From assembly GCA_039566865.1 (NCBI GenBank), contig CM076949.1, positions 6,849,501 through 6,913,500 on the forward strand: 64,000 nucleotides of DNA. The letters are read 5' to 3'. Source of the DNA: Aurelia coerulea (taxonomy: Eukaryota; Cnidaria; Scyphozoa; Semaeostomeae; Ulmaridae). The stretch's first letter is position 1. The number at the start of each line of letters is the position of its first letter. The notes under the pieces are model-generated. The model was not told the DNA's origin and made no database searches. It saw only the letters and a program-made list of their open reading frames with translations. Position numbers and translations under genes: made by a program. Positions 11,058 through 23,100 of the stretch are shown piece by piece.

Positions 11058-11165
11058 CGAACGTAAAGCGAATACAGAGCACAGTAAGCGAAGATTGTGT
11101 GACGGCTGTGCACCGGTGCCACTAAATTCTGCCGGAGAGACCTTTCAACGCTCTCAACCTTAGCA
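11058..11165 (+). other. KDM2: Probable 5' untranslated part of the KDM2 start exon
   Basis: The acceptor-like TTCCTTTATTTGGCTCAG ends at 11057. The KDM2 frame is closed upstream by an in-frame TGA at 11100-11102, so translation cannot begin earlier than the ATG at 11166 in this exon. The acceptor assignment is inferred; transcription could also begin within this stretch. Confidence 0.45.
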
Positions 11166-11198
11166 ATGGCCAGCGTCGAACTAGGAAGACGAATCCTT
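11166..11198 (+). CDS. KDM2: KDM2 exon 1 (residues 1-11)
   Basis: ATG in a good context (G at -3, G at +4) opens [11 protein letters not shown], then the donor GTAAGT follows. Phase 0. An in-frame TGA lies 66 bases upstream. The short lead matches the position of the KDM2A N-terminus, though its sequence is not conserved enough to prove the start by itself. Confidence 0.8.
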
Positions 11199-14100
11199 GT
11201 AAGTAAGAAGAAATCAATCCCAGTTTTACTTCGATGTAATCTCGAATTTGCCCCAAATTCGCCGTTTCACGTTTAATCTCAGTTGTTAACGCGCTCACTC
11301 GCTAAGCTAGCTTGTTAAGTGTCATCCCTTCACGTTTGCAGAGGACAAAAGAGCGGAAAAGCTACAAAGATAACCTGGAAGATGAAATTGAAGGAAGAAG
11401 ACGATTTGATGTCCAGGAAAAATTGCAAAGTGATAAATATAAGTTTGAAGGCAGTGAAAATCATGTTCGCCTCATGCAAGGCAAAGGTAAATTTTTTCAG
11501 AACTTCCGAGGGTGCCCCCCGGTTTTCTATCCCCATATGAAAGTAGCAAAATCTCAAGTAGTGCCCAAGAAACGTAGATTTCTACCAAAAATCCTGCGAC
11601 AATTTGGAAGTAAAGTCAAGCAAAACATGCATTGATGTTTTAGGCCTGCTAATGTAAACAAAAACATGGACGTTTTCACAACTACAATCAATTATTTTGA
11701 GCTTGAAAGTGAGCTCCAAAATTTTTTGAATCTTGTAAAAAAGTAATTCTCTCTTCGTTTCTTCTTTCCTTGACATTTCTCCCATTTTTCCAATGCCTTG
11801 TACCCACAATTTTCATAAAATTTTCCAGATTTCAACCTACAGTTTATTCAAGAACATGGATTCACGTATCCACTAAAGTTTTCCAGCAAAGATGGACTAG
11901 ATTTGAGGTGGGTCCTTTTGTCGACGTTGATCTATCAATTTGATACTCATTATAGAGTTTATATATCTAAATTTGCTGACATGACACTAACATATTTTAA
12001 TTACAACCGTAATTTTATTGAAACTAATATCTACTAGGGGTAACGCTTAGAAGTTTTCTGACGCTCTATAAAATCACTTTCCATGTTTTCGTCGTGCGTG
12101 AAGAAAGGCATGTCATGGCAAAATATTCTCTCCAGAAGCCAGAAAGTGTAAACGATAAAGCAGAAGTTTTCCTATTAATTTCAGAATGCCTTCTCCAGAA
12201 CATTTCGACGTAAATGATGTCAAATCTTACGTAGGTAAGGACACATTTTTGTTTTGATTTTCATTCCTCCGTTCCAGCGTGATTAAACCGTTTTCAAAGA
12301 AGCCACTTGAGAGTTGACGAATTTTTTTAAAATGAAAACTTATTTTCAATACAACACCTCGTCAATTGAAATGAGACTTTTGGGAACATTTGGCGTAGAG
12401 ATCTTAGGAAGGCCGCGCGTTAACGAATTGAACAGCCCGCACCTTTTCATTAAAATCTCTTCGAGGAAAGAAACAGAACTCACCTCAGGTGATATGTCAC
12501 CCAACGCCATCTTGAAATCCCGCGCGCTCTGCACTTGGCGGAAATTGATGTCTATTCGCCCTTATTTTTGCGCTTTTATTGAAACTTGTCATATGATTGT
12601 GTAGATTATGTGATTGGCCAGCTTTTGTCGTAAAAAAATTCTTGATTGTCGTATCTTATTCATTAGAGTTGTTAATTTTTTGTCATCCTTCTTTCGTAAT
12701 TCACCATTCACCATCTTATTAGGCGATGTTTCCTCCAGATTATTTTGATACTCTGCGAGTTAGACACAGAAATCTTTTATTTCAAAATTTCCGTTGATAT
12801 TTTCCTCTATCACACCATAGTCAATAGATCACACAACTCAGAAAGTTGGCAGTATTCCTTCAAAACTTTGCGAGAAAGGGGGATGTTACGAACGACAACG
12901 TGGTCAATATTTTGGGAAAATTTTAAGAGCTGCTAACAAATTCTGCCTGTGCTTCCAATCTAAAATTTGTGCAATAAACAATTTTTCATATTCATCGAGA
13001 ACCACCAAGAAATCACCGAGGAAATCACCGATTCAGAAGTCCATACCCTTCCTTGTAATTTCCTTCCCACGCGTAACAATTCAAGGACGTCAATTTCAAT
13101 TTCTCATTTACTTTTGACAGCAAACTTTTGCATTTCCCACAGTGTATACTGCCTGCATTTTCAGCCAACCATCAAAATACATGTGGAAACCCTAAAAACG
13201 ATAACTTCAGCGGTATTCATTTGGATAAAAAATATCAACACAGAGTTTGACGTTCTTTAAGGTTACTGTAACTGTTCAGACGACAAATTTTCGATTTTTC
13301 GTTTTTGTCATAATCTGATGGTATAAGTATTTGAGGACTGTTTAAACCAACTCACTTCCAGAAATAGTCACAATTACTTGGAAATTTGAGCATTTTAAAA
13401 GGAGCAATCCTGTTTCTCAAAAATTGCGGGAATATACATAAGCGGATTAAAGTAAACTCACTTGACCTTGCAGCTATGTTCATGACATCCCGTGCTGCTG
13501 TGTTATTGACATAATGCTTTACCAATACCGCGCTTAAGCCTAATTGCTTGACCTTTCATGCATAATCGTATTTCCCGCAATTTTTGCTTCATTTTGATAA
13601 AAGCCTGATTTCTCGAAACAGGATTCCCGAGTACTGGTGGGTAATAAAAAATCTTTGTGTACCCAACAGGCCAATCGAATCGCTTGAAACTTGGCACACA
13701 GAGTCACAATGCATATAACTACGAAACCGTGTCAGCGATTTGTGATAGATCCACTGGTCCGATTTTTACAAGGGTCTGAAAGTTAAAAAAGACATTTAAG
13801 ACATTTACATTTATTTAAAATGATATCATTTCAAGGCAATACCTTTTATCAAAAATTCGTGACACGGTTTTGCAGTTCAGGGCCTCAAGTCTTTGGTAAA
13901 CAGAAAGTCGTGGTCCAACGATTATCATTGGGGTACACAAAGATTTTTTCCCAAGGGTGGTCGATTTTGCCTAAAATCTCGAACAAATCATTCGCGATTT
14001 TATTGAATCAACTGAATATATTTCTATGATACTCTACGTTTAATTCTGCGTCGAATGATGCATAAGTTTGTTTGGTATATTTTGACGAATGGCCGTGGTA

Positions 14101-17100
14101 AACGGAGTTTCTTAATCACCGCCTGAACGGTTACAGTAACCTTAACAGGATTTCTTGATAAAACTGGTGTTGGTTGATACTATGTTATTTCATTTATTTG
14201 ACTTCGAGAGTTTCTTTCACAAAAATATTATACAGCGGTGCATCGGAAGACCACAGGTGTGACCTTATTTCGATCAGAAAAAGATGAAGGTAGCACTCAA
14301 ATAATGTCATCAAGGGATTTCCATACGAACCCTCGGAATGTATGCAGGCACATCTGACCATCGACATGAACAATTAGTAAAAAATCGTTATTTAAGCTGC
14401 CCCTGGTTACAACTGAAACTGCAGAAAGGTTCCTGTACTATCAAGGACCGTACTCACAAGAGACATACGTTCCCTCGAATCTGTTATAGTTTTTTAATAA
14501 AGTTGAGAGAACACTTTTTATGGTTAGAAAGAATGTAAAGCTAAGGTACACTTTTTACTTACTGCAAATTTTGATTGTATCAGGTCATTTTTAAGGACCC
14601 TTATTGACAACAACACTTTTGCTGCTGAAAAGGTATCCCTGTATCATAAGCGTACGGGAAGAAAAAATCTAGGGGGGGCGGCCCGACACAAAGTCCATTG
14701 TTTACTAACATTTTTGCCCAACTGAGGGTAGATTTTTGCCCGATTGGGGCTGATTTTCAATGATTTTTCCAACATTGGGGGGGCTGCCGCCCCCCGGCCC
14801 CCCCCCCGCCCCGTACGCTTATGCCTGTATCCCTGTAAGGTATCTTATCTATATTGTTTATCATTATTGTTTCCAACTGAAAACAACATATTTGTACTAC
14901 GAAATTTAGGACTCACAACATGCCTGCTTGAATAGGCCAAGATATACTTTTTGAAGAGCTTCTAAGTTGTATTTCATCCAAAGAGTGCTTCGACTTATCG
15001 ATTATTAATAATCAAGGTTATATTGAAACGCATAAATAAAGCAAAAATTGATTATCAAGGTCAAGGTTATACTGAAATGCATAACTGAAGATTATGGTTT
15101 AACTACGAAGTACTGGCCAGAAAACAGTACCCAGCTTCTAAGAAAATGCTTGACCAATCCAAACATACATTGCCTAAGATACATTTGGTAGGTGAAATAC
15201 TACACGTTTTTTTTATAAGAAACTGGTTTATAAGAAACTAGTGCTATGATGACCAAAAAATTAAGAAACTCTAGTACTACGCTCAAGAACAGTTAAGAAA
15301 CTCTAAAACTTCATTTCTTTGTGTCTCTCTTATTCTATGTCTTTCTAACAAAGGTACATTCGTCTTTTCTTGACTTTTAACTGCAAAATTGGTAAATTTT
15401 TGCCTTAATGTGCATGGCTTCTTCTTGATGACAATGTCAATGCAAAATGGAAGCCCTTTCTCGAGAAGAAGGCTCAACTTCGAACAATAACGCAATTTTA
15501 GGCCCACAAAATAAGAAACTGATTAAGAAACTTTTACTACTAAAACACCGAAATTTTCATGCGAAATTAAGAAACTTTTAGTACTAAGTGCTGATCCAAG
15601 TTTCTTATAAAAAAAAAACAATCAGCACACTAAGGCCTAACTTATGTTCTCTTCAGAGTGTGACTAACATTATGCAGCAGACATTACGTAAACTCAGTAT
15701 GTGCTTTATTTAAACATGTTGCGTTAGGCCGTGCAAAATTGTTCGAATACAGTTCTCGAAGTTTCAGAAACAGTAGATACCAACTGGCCTTTTGCACAAA
15801 CGGAAAGCAAACTAGATTACTAGCACAGCGGTCATGTTTTAAAGTTAGTAATAGGTTTACACAAAGTAAAAATTTAGCAAAATGATTGAAGAAAGGAATA
15901 AATGAACTAGGATATTATAAAGTTAAGATTGCAGCTGCGATAGAAAGAATTATTAAAGGGCAGGCCACTTGCTCAGGCTACAAAAATTGTACAAGTATTC
16001 CTTGAATCTTTTCACGTCTTTTTGTCAAGGTTCTTTGAGGCAGTGCCTCAAGTCGTATCAAGCAATTGCATTGCAAATTTGGCCTGTAAGGACTATGCTT
16101 GTCAAAAGTCCTTGGAGCACGGAGTACGTTTCTGCTCCGCATTTGTATCCATAGCGATTCATTGAGGCAATCCTTCCCCCAGTAAGAATGTAGATATGCG
16201 AGATTGTCCCAGGATTCAATCAGAGTCGCGACTTGTGGGGGGGGGGGGGGTCGTAAAACAAAGCGAAATGTCAAATTAGTGAAGGTGTTCTTTTGGGAGG
16301 CATTGGAGGTTTTCGGCAAGATTCCAAGTTTTTCCGCATTATTGGGATTTAGACTTGAAGCCAAGGAGCTGCAACCATGTGGCCTACTTTAGAGTTGCTG
16401 GAAATAGTTTTCTTGTATATTTCAGAAAAGAAATTCTATGTTCAGTGAAAATTTCGTGTTAATTGGTTGAATAAATTGAAAGCGAAAATTCGGATGAATA
16501 AATTTCGGACAAAATACTTTCAGACAAGAATTTTCGGACATTTTCGCACGGAATTTCGGATTTTTTTACAGGAAATTCGTGCAACTATAACAGAGCGAAT
16601 CATTTGCAGTTTATTTGGCTTGTTTCGCGGTGATTTATAAAAGGTCTGCAGATCGTACTTTGTACATTAAGTGCCAAACACTTCGGCGTGGCAAACGTTC
16701 AGACAAAAAGTTGTCTGAAAATTTATTTGTATGAAATATGGAGTTTTCCGAAAATTTTCAGTCTAAATATTTTTGCATAGATATGCGCATGCGCAGTGTG
16801 ATTTGAATGATAACATTAGGATGGAAGACAAGAAATCTGAAACCGAATCTTAAGTTTGACATGAAAAATTGTTGTAAATATTTTGAAAAACTATGTTTCC
16901 AATCCAGTACTCTTGTCATTAGTTGAAACAAATAACAACAACGTCCTCTTCATCTCTTCATCGTCTATCACGATTTACATGTTCAGGTTTGTTGATATGA
17001 TTCGAAAAGAAATCAAAATGGCTGGAATTGATGATGTTATCGAAAATGACATAGAACGAGAAGACCCATTCGTAGATTAAAAGTGCCTATGACACCAACT

Positions 17101-20100
17101 CCAATTAAAGAGTCTATATAAGGACATGCAGAAAAGTTTCGAATATGAATATAAACAAGAAAATTCATGAATTTTGCTATTATATTTCAGAAAATTCGAT
17201 GTGAGAAGGTACTTCGGGAGGTGATAGGGCTCTATTCCAAGCTTTATAAAGGTGTTTAGATTCAGCAAATCTAAATCCTGATGTGACCTTCCATAAATGA
17301 TTCAAAGACTAGTTTGTCCGAAAGTTGATTTGTCCGAAGTATCAACATTGTGTCCGAAAATATGTTGGCCGAATTTTATTGTCCGAGATTTTATCCGCCG
17401 AAAATTTTTGCATTTGATGTATAACGATATACATCAAATGATTATAATGATAGATTTCGAAGGATAACTTGTTTGAAATTTCCACTGAATGATTATTGTC
17501 GAGGATGATGAAAATGATTGCAAAGGCTGAGTCTTGCTGAAAAAATACAAAGTTATGCACTAAGTAGCCCTCATAGCGCCCCACAGCCCCACAGCAAATT
17601 CCTTTCCACTGCAAAATGTTTTGTGAGCAATACATTCCATTTTTAGACTGTAGACATGATTTCTTGCCTGTTTTCTGTACTGTAAACAGATTTCGAAAAT
17701 GAATATTTCGGACCACAACGAATTTCGAAAATTGAAAGTTTTTGGACGCTTGAAATTTCCGAAAATAGTAGTGTCAGAAATTTTTTGCGTTTAATGTATA
17801 TCATTGTCTTGAAATTGCAAGGCAGTTGATAAAATCAGCCAATGGATTTTGGCAAATATTTTTCTTAAAGCAGCTCTTCTTGTCAGTTTGAAGTCGCGAG
17901 GGGTGATCCGCTTTCCACCAATAGAATCTGTTGCCGTGTGTTGGATTTCAAATGGAAGAAAGCTGCTTGAAAATAAAACTAAATTGGTGCTGATTTTGAT
18001 ACGAATGAACTATTTCTCGAAAATTTGATTTTCTCATGATTAACGCTGAACTTTGCGGTTTATACAATAGGCCCATTATTGGGTTTTGCACAGAGGGAGA
18101 TTTACAAACTGTATCGTGGTCAAAAATTTTGAACAGGACTGCTGCGAATGATATATTTTGATAGTTGATACCGAAGGTAGATATGCTGTCATATTTAACG
18201 TCCTTGGAAGTAAGACAAGTTATTCAATAGCAGCTTGAAATTGGCTGAACAAATTTTCTGTGGAATTATAACTTACTTTACAGTATTTCAACTAAATATT
18301 TGGAGATTATTTCGTGGGTTTTTATACACAGTGTTGGTGTATTCCACAAGCCATGTATTTTTTTTTACGAAAAATGCAAAATCATGGCTCTGCTGATAGG
18401 TAAACATTCCTAAGATTTGGTTCAATTTTGCGCTATTTTAAAATTAGGAAGCTATGCTGCGTTGATGTTAAAGTACATTGTAATTAATTTCAAATGCAGC
18501 CTTTAATTTTCGGTACTATAAAATCATCAGTTTTTGTTTGACGTCCAAGGTTAATTAGTCTAGGGAAGGGTATAGTTTTGGCACAATAGGTTTGGCCGTC
18601 AGCCAGGGTTGCCATTTTGAAAATGCTGTCGTTTTACGCGTTCCGCCTACACTAAATTTATCCCCCCCCCTCTCCTTTGCAGTTACGTTGCAAATGTTGA
18701 TTTCTGTTTTATTTCAAGTTGATTTTTGGGCAGTGTTTCAACCAAACTGATCTTCACATTTTAGATTTGCTATAAAAAATTAGGATGATGATATATATAT
18801 ACCAATACAACAAACATGAACTCAAAAAGATAGGCTATTTCTACGGGAAGCAGCTTTCAATAGTAGCTGACATTTCTTGTTAAACTTGCATGCAATCACC
18901 CTTTGTCGAGAAAAATGTGTACATTGTTGCTTGGGATTCGAGGCCTGCAATAACGTTTGAGAAGAGCGCAACAAGCAGCAACAAAATGCATTTCGATTAT
19001 ATCTTCTTTCTCATTACTATACATCAATGAATAGCATGAAAGGAAGTGTACCTGCAAGGTTTTTTGGACAAAGTTGCTGCGAGAAACCCAGCGCTGCATC
19101 TTACATTGCGTAGGAATCATGCATCTTTTGTATTTTGTTTTATTTATTGGTTTGAAAGGAACTTCAGGTACTTCGTTATAAGTGTTCATTGGCAATCTTT
19201 GATATCTTGATTGCAAAAAGCCCTTTGTTTCTTAATAGCTAATGTAGTCTCGAATAATGCTGCAAATTAATGACATATTATCTAATGTAAAGGATGACCT
19301 CTCTCCCTTAAATTTTGTACGGGTCACCGTTATATTTGAACAAGAGTTGATTTGCATTGAGAGAGAATATTCTTCAATCTTGAACGCTGATAGCTTTTCT
19401 TCAAAGCTCAAGAAGTCATTCTTGTGTATCGATGCACTTTTTTGGTCATGAAATTTGATTTGTGTCATTCATGATGTGAACGTAGCGATGACAAAAGATG
19501 TCATTTAAAGGGCTGGGTCACGTAATGTAAACAAACTTCTTTCGAAACGACCATTTTGCAGTTTTTTTGACAGGCCACATTAGACAGATTTTCTACTATT
19601 TTTCTCAAAATGAAAGTGCTATTTTGAAGATGAACTCTTGAACTTCAAATAGAAACAAACGAAACAACCATATGTTGTAAGATTGCAAAGATATTGATGG
19701 ATTTTTAGTAGAAACTTTATTGTGGATTCACCCCATCCACCAAAATTTGCCCAGAACACAATGGCTACGTGTGGGCAACAATATAGATCATAGAGATAAC
19801 AGATTTGTTTACGGTTACATGACCCAGCCCTTTAAACCATTTGCGAAGCATATTCCTATTGTTAAAGGGTCTGTTTCATCCAGCATTCCTTGCACGTGCC
19901 GTCTGTTGATGTTCCTTTGTTGTCCGCCATTTTCATGGGCCATGAAAATGGCGGCAACAAAGGCCAACCAAGAGATGGCACGTGCAAGGCATGCTGGATG
20001 AAACAGACCCTTTAAGCTTGGTTCACACAGAATACCGGATTCACCGGATGAGTAAAAAGTGATCCCCGTTTAACAGGCCACTGCGCCATGGATATCAAGA

Positions 20101-23100
20101 CGACGATATGGCAAATATGTCCATTTACTGGTGGGCATGTTCAAAGCCATTTTGAAATTTATTTGACTGAAATCACCCACTCCGCTTTGAAATTATGAGG
20201 GATTTTCTCGAGAAGGCGCCGTTGAGAAACCTTAACAGGCCCAAAACCGCTACAAAATATTACTAAAATGTCTGCCTTACAGCAATGACTTCTACACATT
20301 TTAGCACATGTTATACTCTTGGGCGGATGAAATCGCCCGGAACAATATTGTTGTGCTCCCCAGGGATGACACTTTGTTCCTCCCAAAGGGATAATACGTG
20401 CTAGATCTTGTAGGAGCCATTACTGTGAGGCAGAACATTTGGTCATGATATTAGGCCTATTTTGAAAGTTTCTTGGAGGGGCTCTCTGGAGAAAATTCCT
20501 CATAATTTCAGAATCACTTGGCAGATTTCAGTCACGTAGATTTTAAAATGGATTTGAACATGTCCACCGTCAGATAATGTAGATAATTTGCCAATATGAT
20601 AGCTATGATATCCAGGGAGCAGTAACCCCATGGGGGTGTACTCCTGGTATATTCAGGATAGGGGTGCTCAGGTTACTTTTTTGGGTCTAAAATTTTGCGC
20701 AAGGATTACTTTTTTGGGTCAATCATTTGTACAGTTATTTGTTTGGGTTCCTGAGGTTCTGGCTTACTTTTTGGGTCTAAAATATGAGATAAAGTAAACA
20801 CATTTGGAAAAATATAACTTACAAACAAAATTACAACCAAATAACATTACTAAAATAAAAAAACTTAAATATCCAAATACATTATGAGAAATCTAACCAG
20901 TTAGGGCACTTTTCTGCAGATTTAAGATACTGACTTCATAAATTTTGAGTATGTAAGGTCGGAAAAAATTATTTTTGGGGGTCTATTTTCATGTTAGAAA
21001 TTATTTTTTTGGGTTGATGCGCTGTACCCCAGCCTGAGCACCCCTATCCTAAATATGCCTGAGTACCCCCCTGGGGCAGTAGCCTTTCAAATGGGGATTG
21101 TGTTTCTACTCATTCGGTAGAAACGCGTTACAATTAGGATAACGCATTTCTGGAATCAATTTTAACGCATATTTAGTGAGTTATAGCTTCAAATAGAACA
21201 GAGCTTGCTGAGAATTTTTTGTTCCGTCCTAACGCATTTGGATAATCTAATCATCTCCAAAAGCGCCGAAAAATCTCAAATTCAGGCAAAATAGTTTCCT
21301 ACGTTTGTAAAATGTTTACCCATTTTCCTCATATCGAAGCTTTCTAGCCTGGAATGATTACGCCGAAGTAAGTTTAGTTCAATTGAAATTTGATGGTTTG
21401 ACCTCCACAGGCTAAAGCTTTCAAGCAACGTGCGATGATATTGGATTCCCGGGGGGGGGGGAGGTACTCATATATTTTTCAGTACGGGGACGTGCCGCCG
21501 AACAGGGTATCATTTTCAGGATTCCTACTCCGGGACAGGGTATTACTTTTGTATGGTCGGCTCCATGACAGGGTCCATATTTTGTATAATTGACTACGTA
21601 TCGTCGTTGTAAGCCATTTGCACTCCGCGAATATGATTTAAATCGTTTGCATGGCAACATTTCCGCATTTTCTGATAGATTTCTATCAAATTTCTATCAA
21701 ATTCCCAGGGCAGGCTACAATTTTGTATGAAGAAACCCAAGAATAGGGTATTGTTTTTAAAGTTTTACTCCGGGACAGGGTATCATTTTCGGGAATTTTA
21801 CTCCGGGACAGGGTGCCATTTCAGATTTTCCAGCGGCACGTCCCCGTATTTTCGTAAATCAAGTACCCCCCCCCCCCGGGATTGGATTCACGTAGCATAC
21901 AGGTATTTTTTTCATAAGAAACCGCTTATAAGAAACTCTGTTCTCAGACAACCAAAAAATTAAGGAACTCTTGCATTTTTTTCTTTATTCTCGCTTGTTT
22001 CCCGTATCATATTTCTCAGAAAGTACTTGAATAATGTCTTAACATTGGAAAGGCTTCAAAACACCTCGTTTTGAAATGTTCCGGAGTGCACGGGGAGTGC
22101 TGATAATTTTGAGAAACTTTCAGTACTGGCCCAGATTCTTAGTTCTTATAAAAGAATACGTGTTGTGGACTTGATGACGTCTATCTGTCCATTCTTATCG
22201 CGTGGGTTGCCTTCGACAGAATATTGCGAATGAAGGCAGTTTTAAACATAGAAATAGATGGTTTTAAAGTTGGTTGTCGAAGTTAGAGCAGCATATGCAA
22301 GTCTGAAATTAGCTTATTGAGTCTGATGATTGCAACTTGTGCCAGAATAGTGTTTAATCAGAGCAACAATAGTGTGCATCGGCATTTTTTGGTCGTATAT
22401 TTACAGATTACCTCCACTCAGTGGCGGATTTAGGGGGAGGGGCAAGTGGGGGCAACTGCCCCCCCCTTCACGATGGAAACTCAGCTTGGCGCCCCTTTTT
22501 AGCGAGAAAAGCGCCCCTCATCCTGATCTAACAAAAATTCTCTTACTGTTTTGATTTAAATCCAGGTATAACGTATAAATCAAGAAATTATTTAGTAGTA
22601 AATCAAAGAATTTTCTTTAAAAAGTGTCCAAAAATTTTCGCGCGATTTCGACGCGCTCATTTTCCATGAAGTTTTTGGCGCCCTCTTTGCAAGTTGCCCC
22701 CCCCTTCAACTTCGGGTTGGATCCGCCCCTCCACTTAGTTCGGCTCATTCACTTTAATGCTTGAGTTTACCAAGTTTCCTTCTGTTGCACATAGTGAGGA
22801 TATGATTGGAACATTTTACTAAGAAATTAGTGGTATGGAATGCTTCAAAATGATTTGACAACCAACTGCAATAGACGGTCGAATGTCTGCATGCTTCTAA
22901 CCTTTCAGCTTACCTATTTCTTCTTGATTATTCTCTCATTTTCCTGTCATTAATAATTTTAGAAAATCATGTGCGCTCACGAGCAAACAGTTCCGTTTGG
23001 TATCAGAAAATGAATTTCCTTTGGTCGCACCTATGTAGTTTCCAAACGAGAGGTAGCAAATCAAACGTAATTCTTCAACAATTTTGACTGCAATTAGCAA

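Larger units (their letters stand above)
10142..11165. promoter_or_regulatory. Divergent promoter region between ORAI and KDM2
   Basis: The two start codons point away from each other and lie 1024 bp apart, so this interval must hold both promoters or one shared bidirectional promoter. No TATA box is obvious at a fitting distance from either start. CpG dinucleotides are somewhat denser near 11040-11300 than in the introns. It also holds probable 5' untranslated exons for KDM2. Promoter function is inferred from position only. Confidence 0.6.

Noticed and set aside
11312..11341. Extending KDM2 exon 2 upstream as the protein start
   Set aside because: The in-frame extension has no ATG and a clean acceptor AG at 11340-11341 precedes the conserved sequence.
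12346..12604. Extra KDM2 exon just after exon 4
   Set aside because: Open frames on both strands lack in-phase splice sites, and the protein is continuous between exons 4 and 5.
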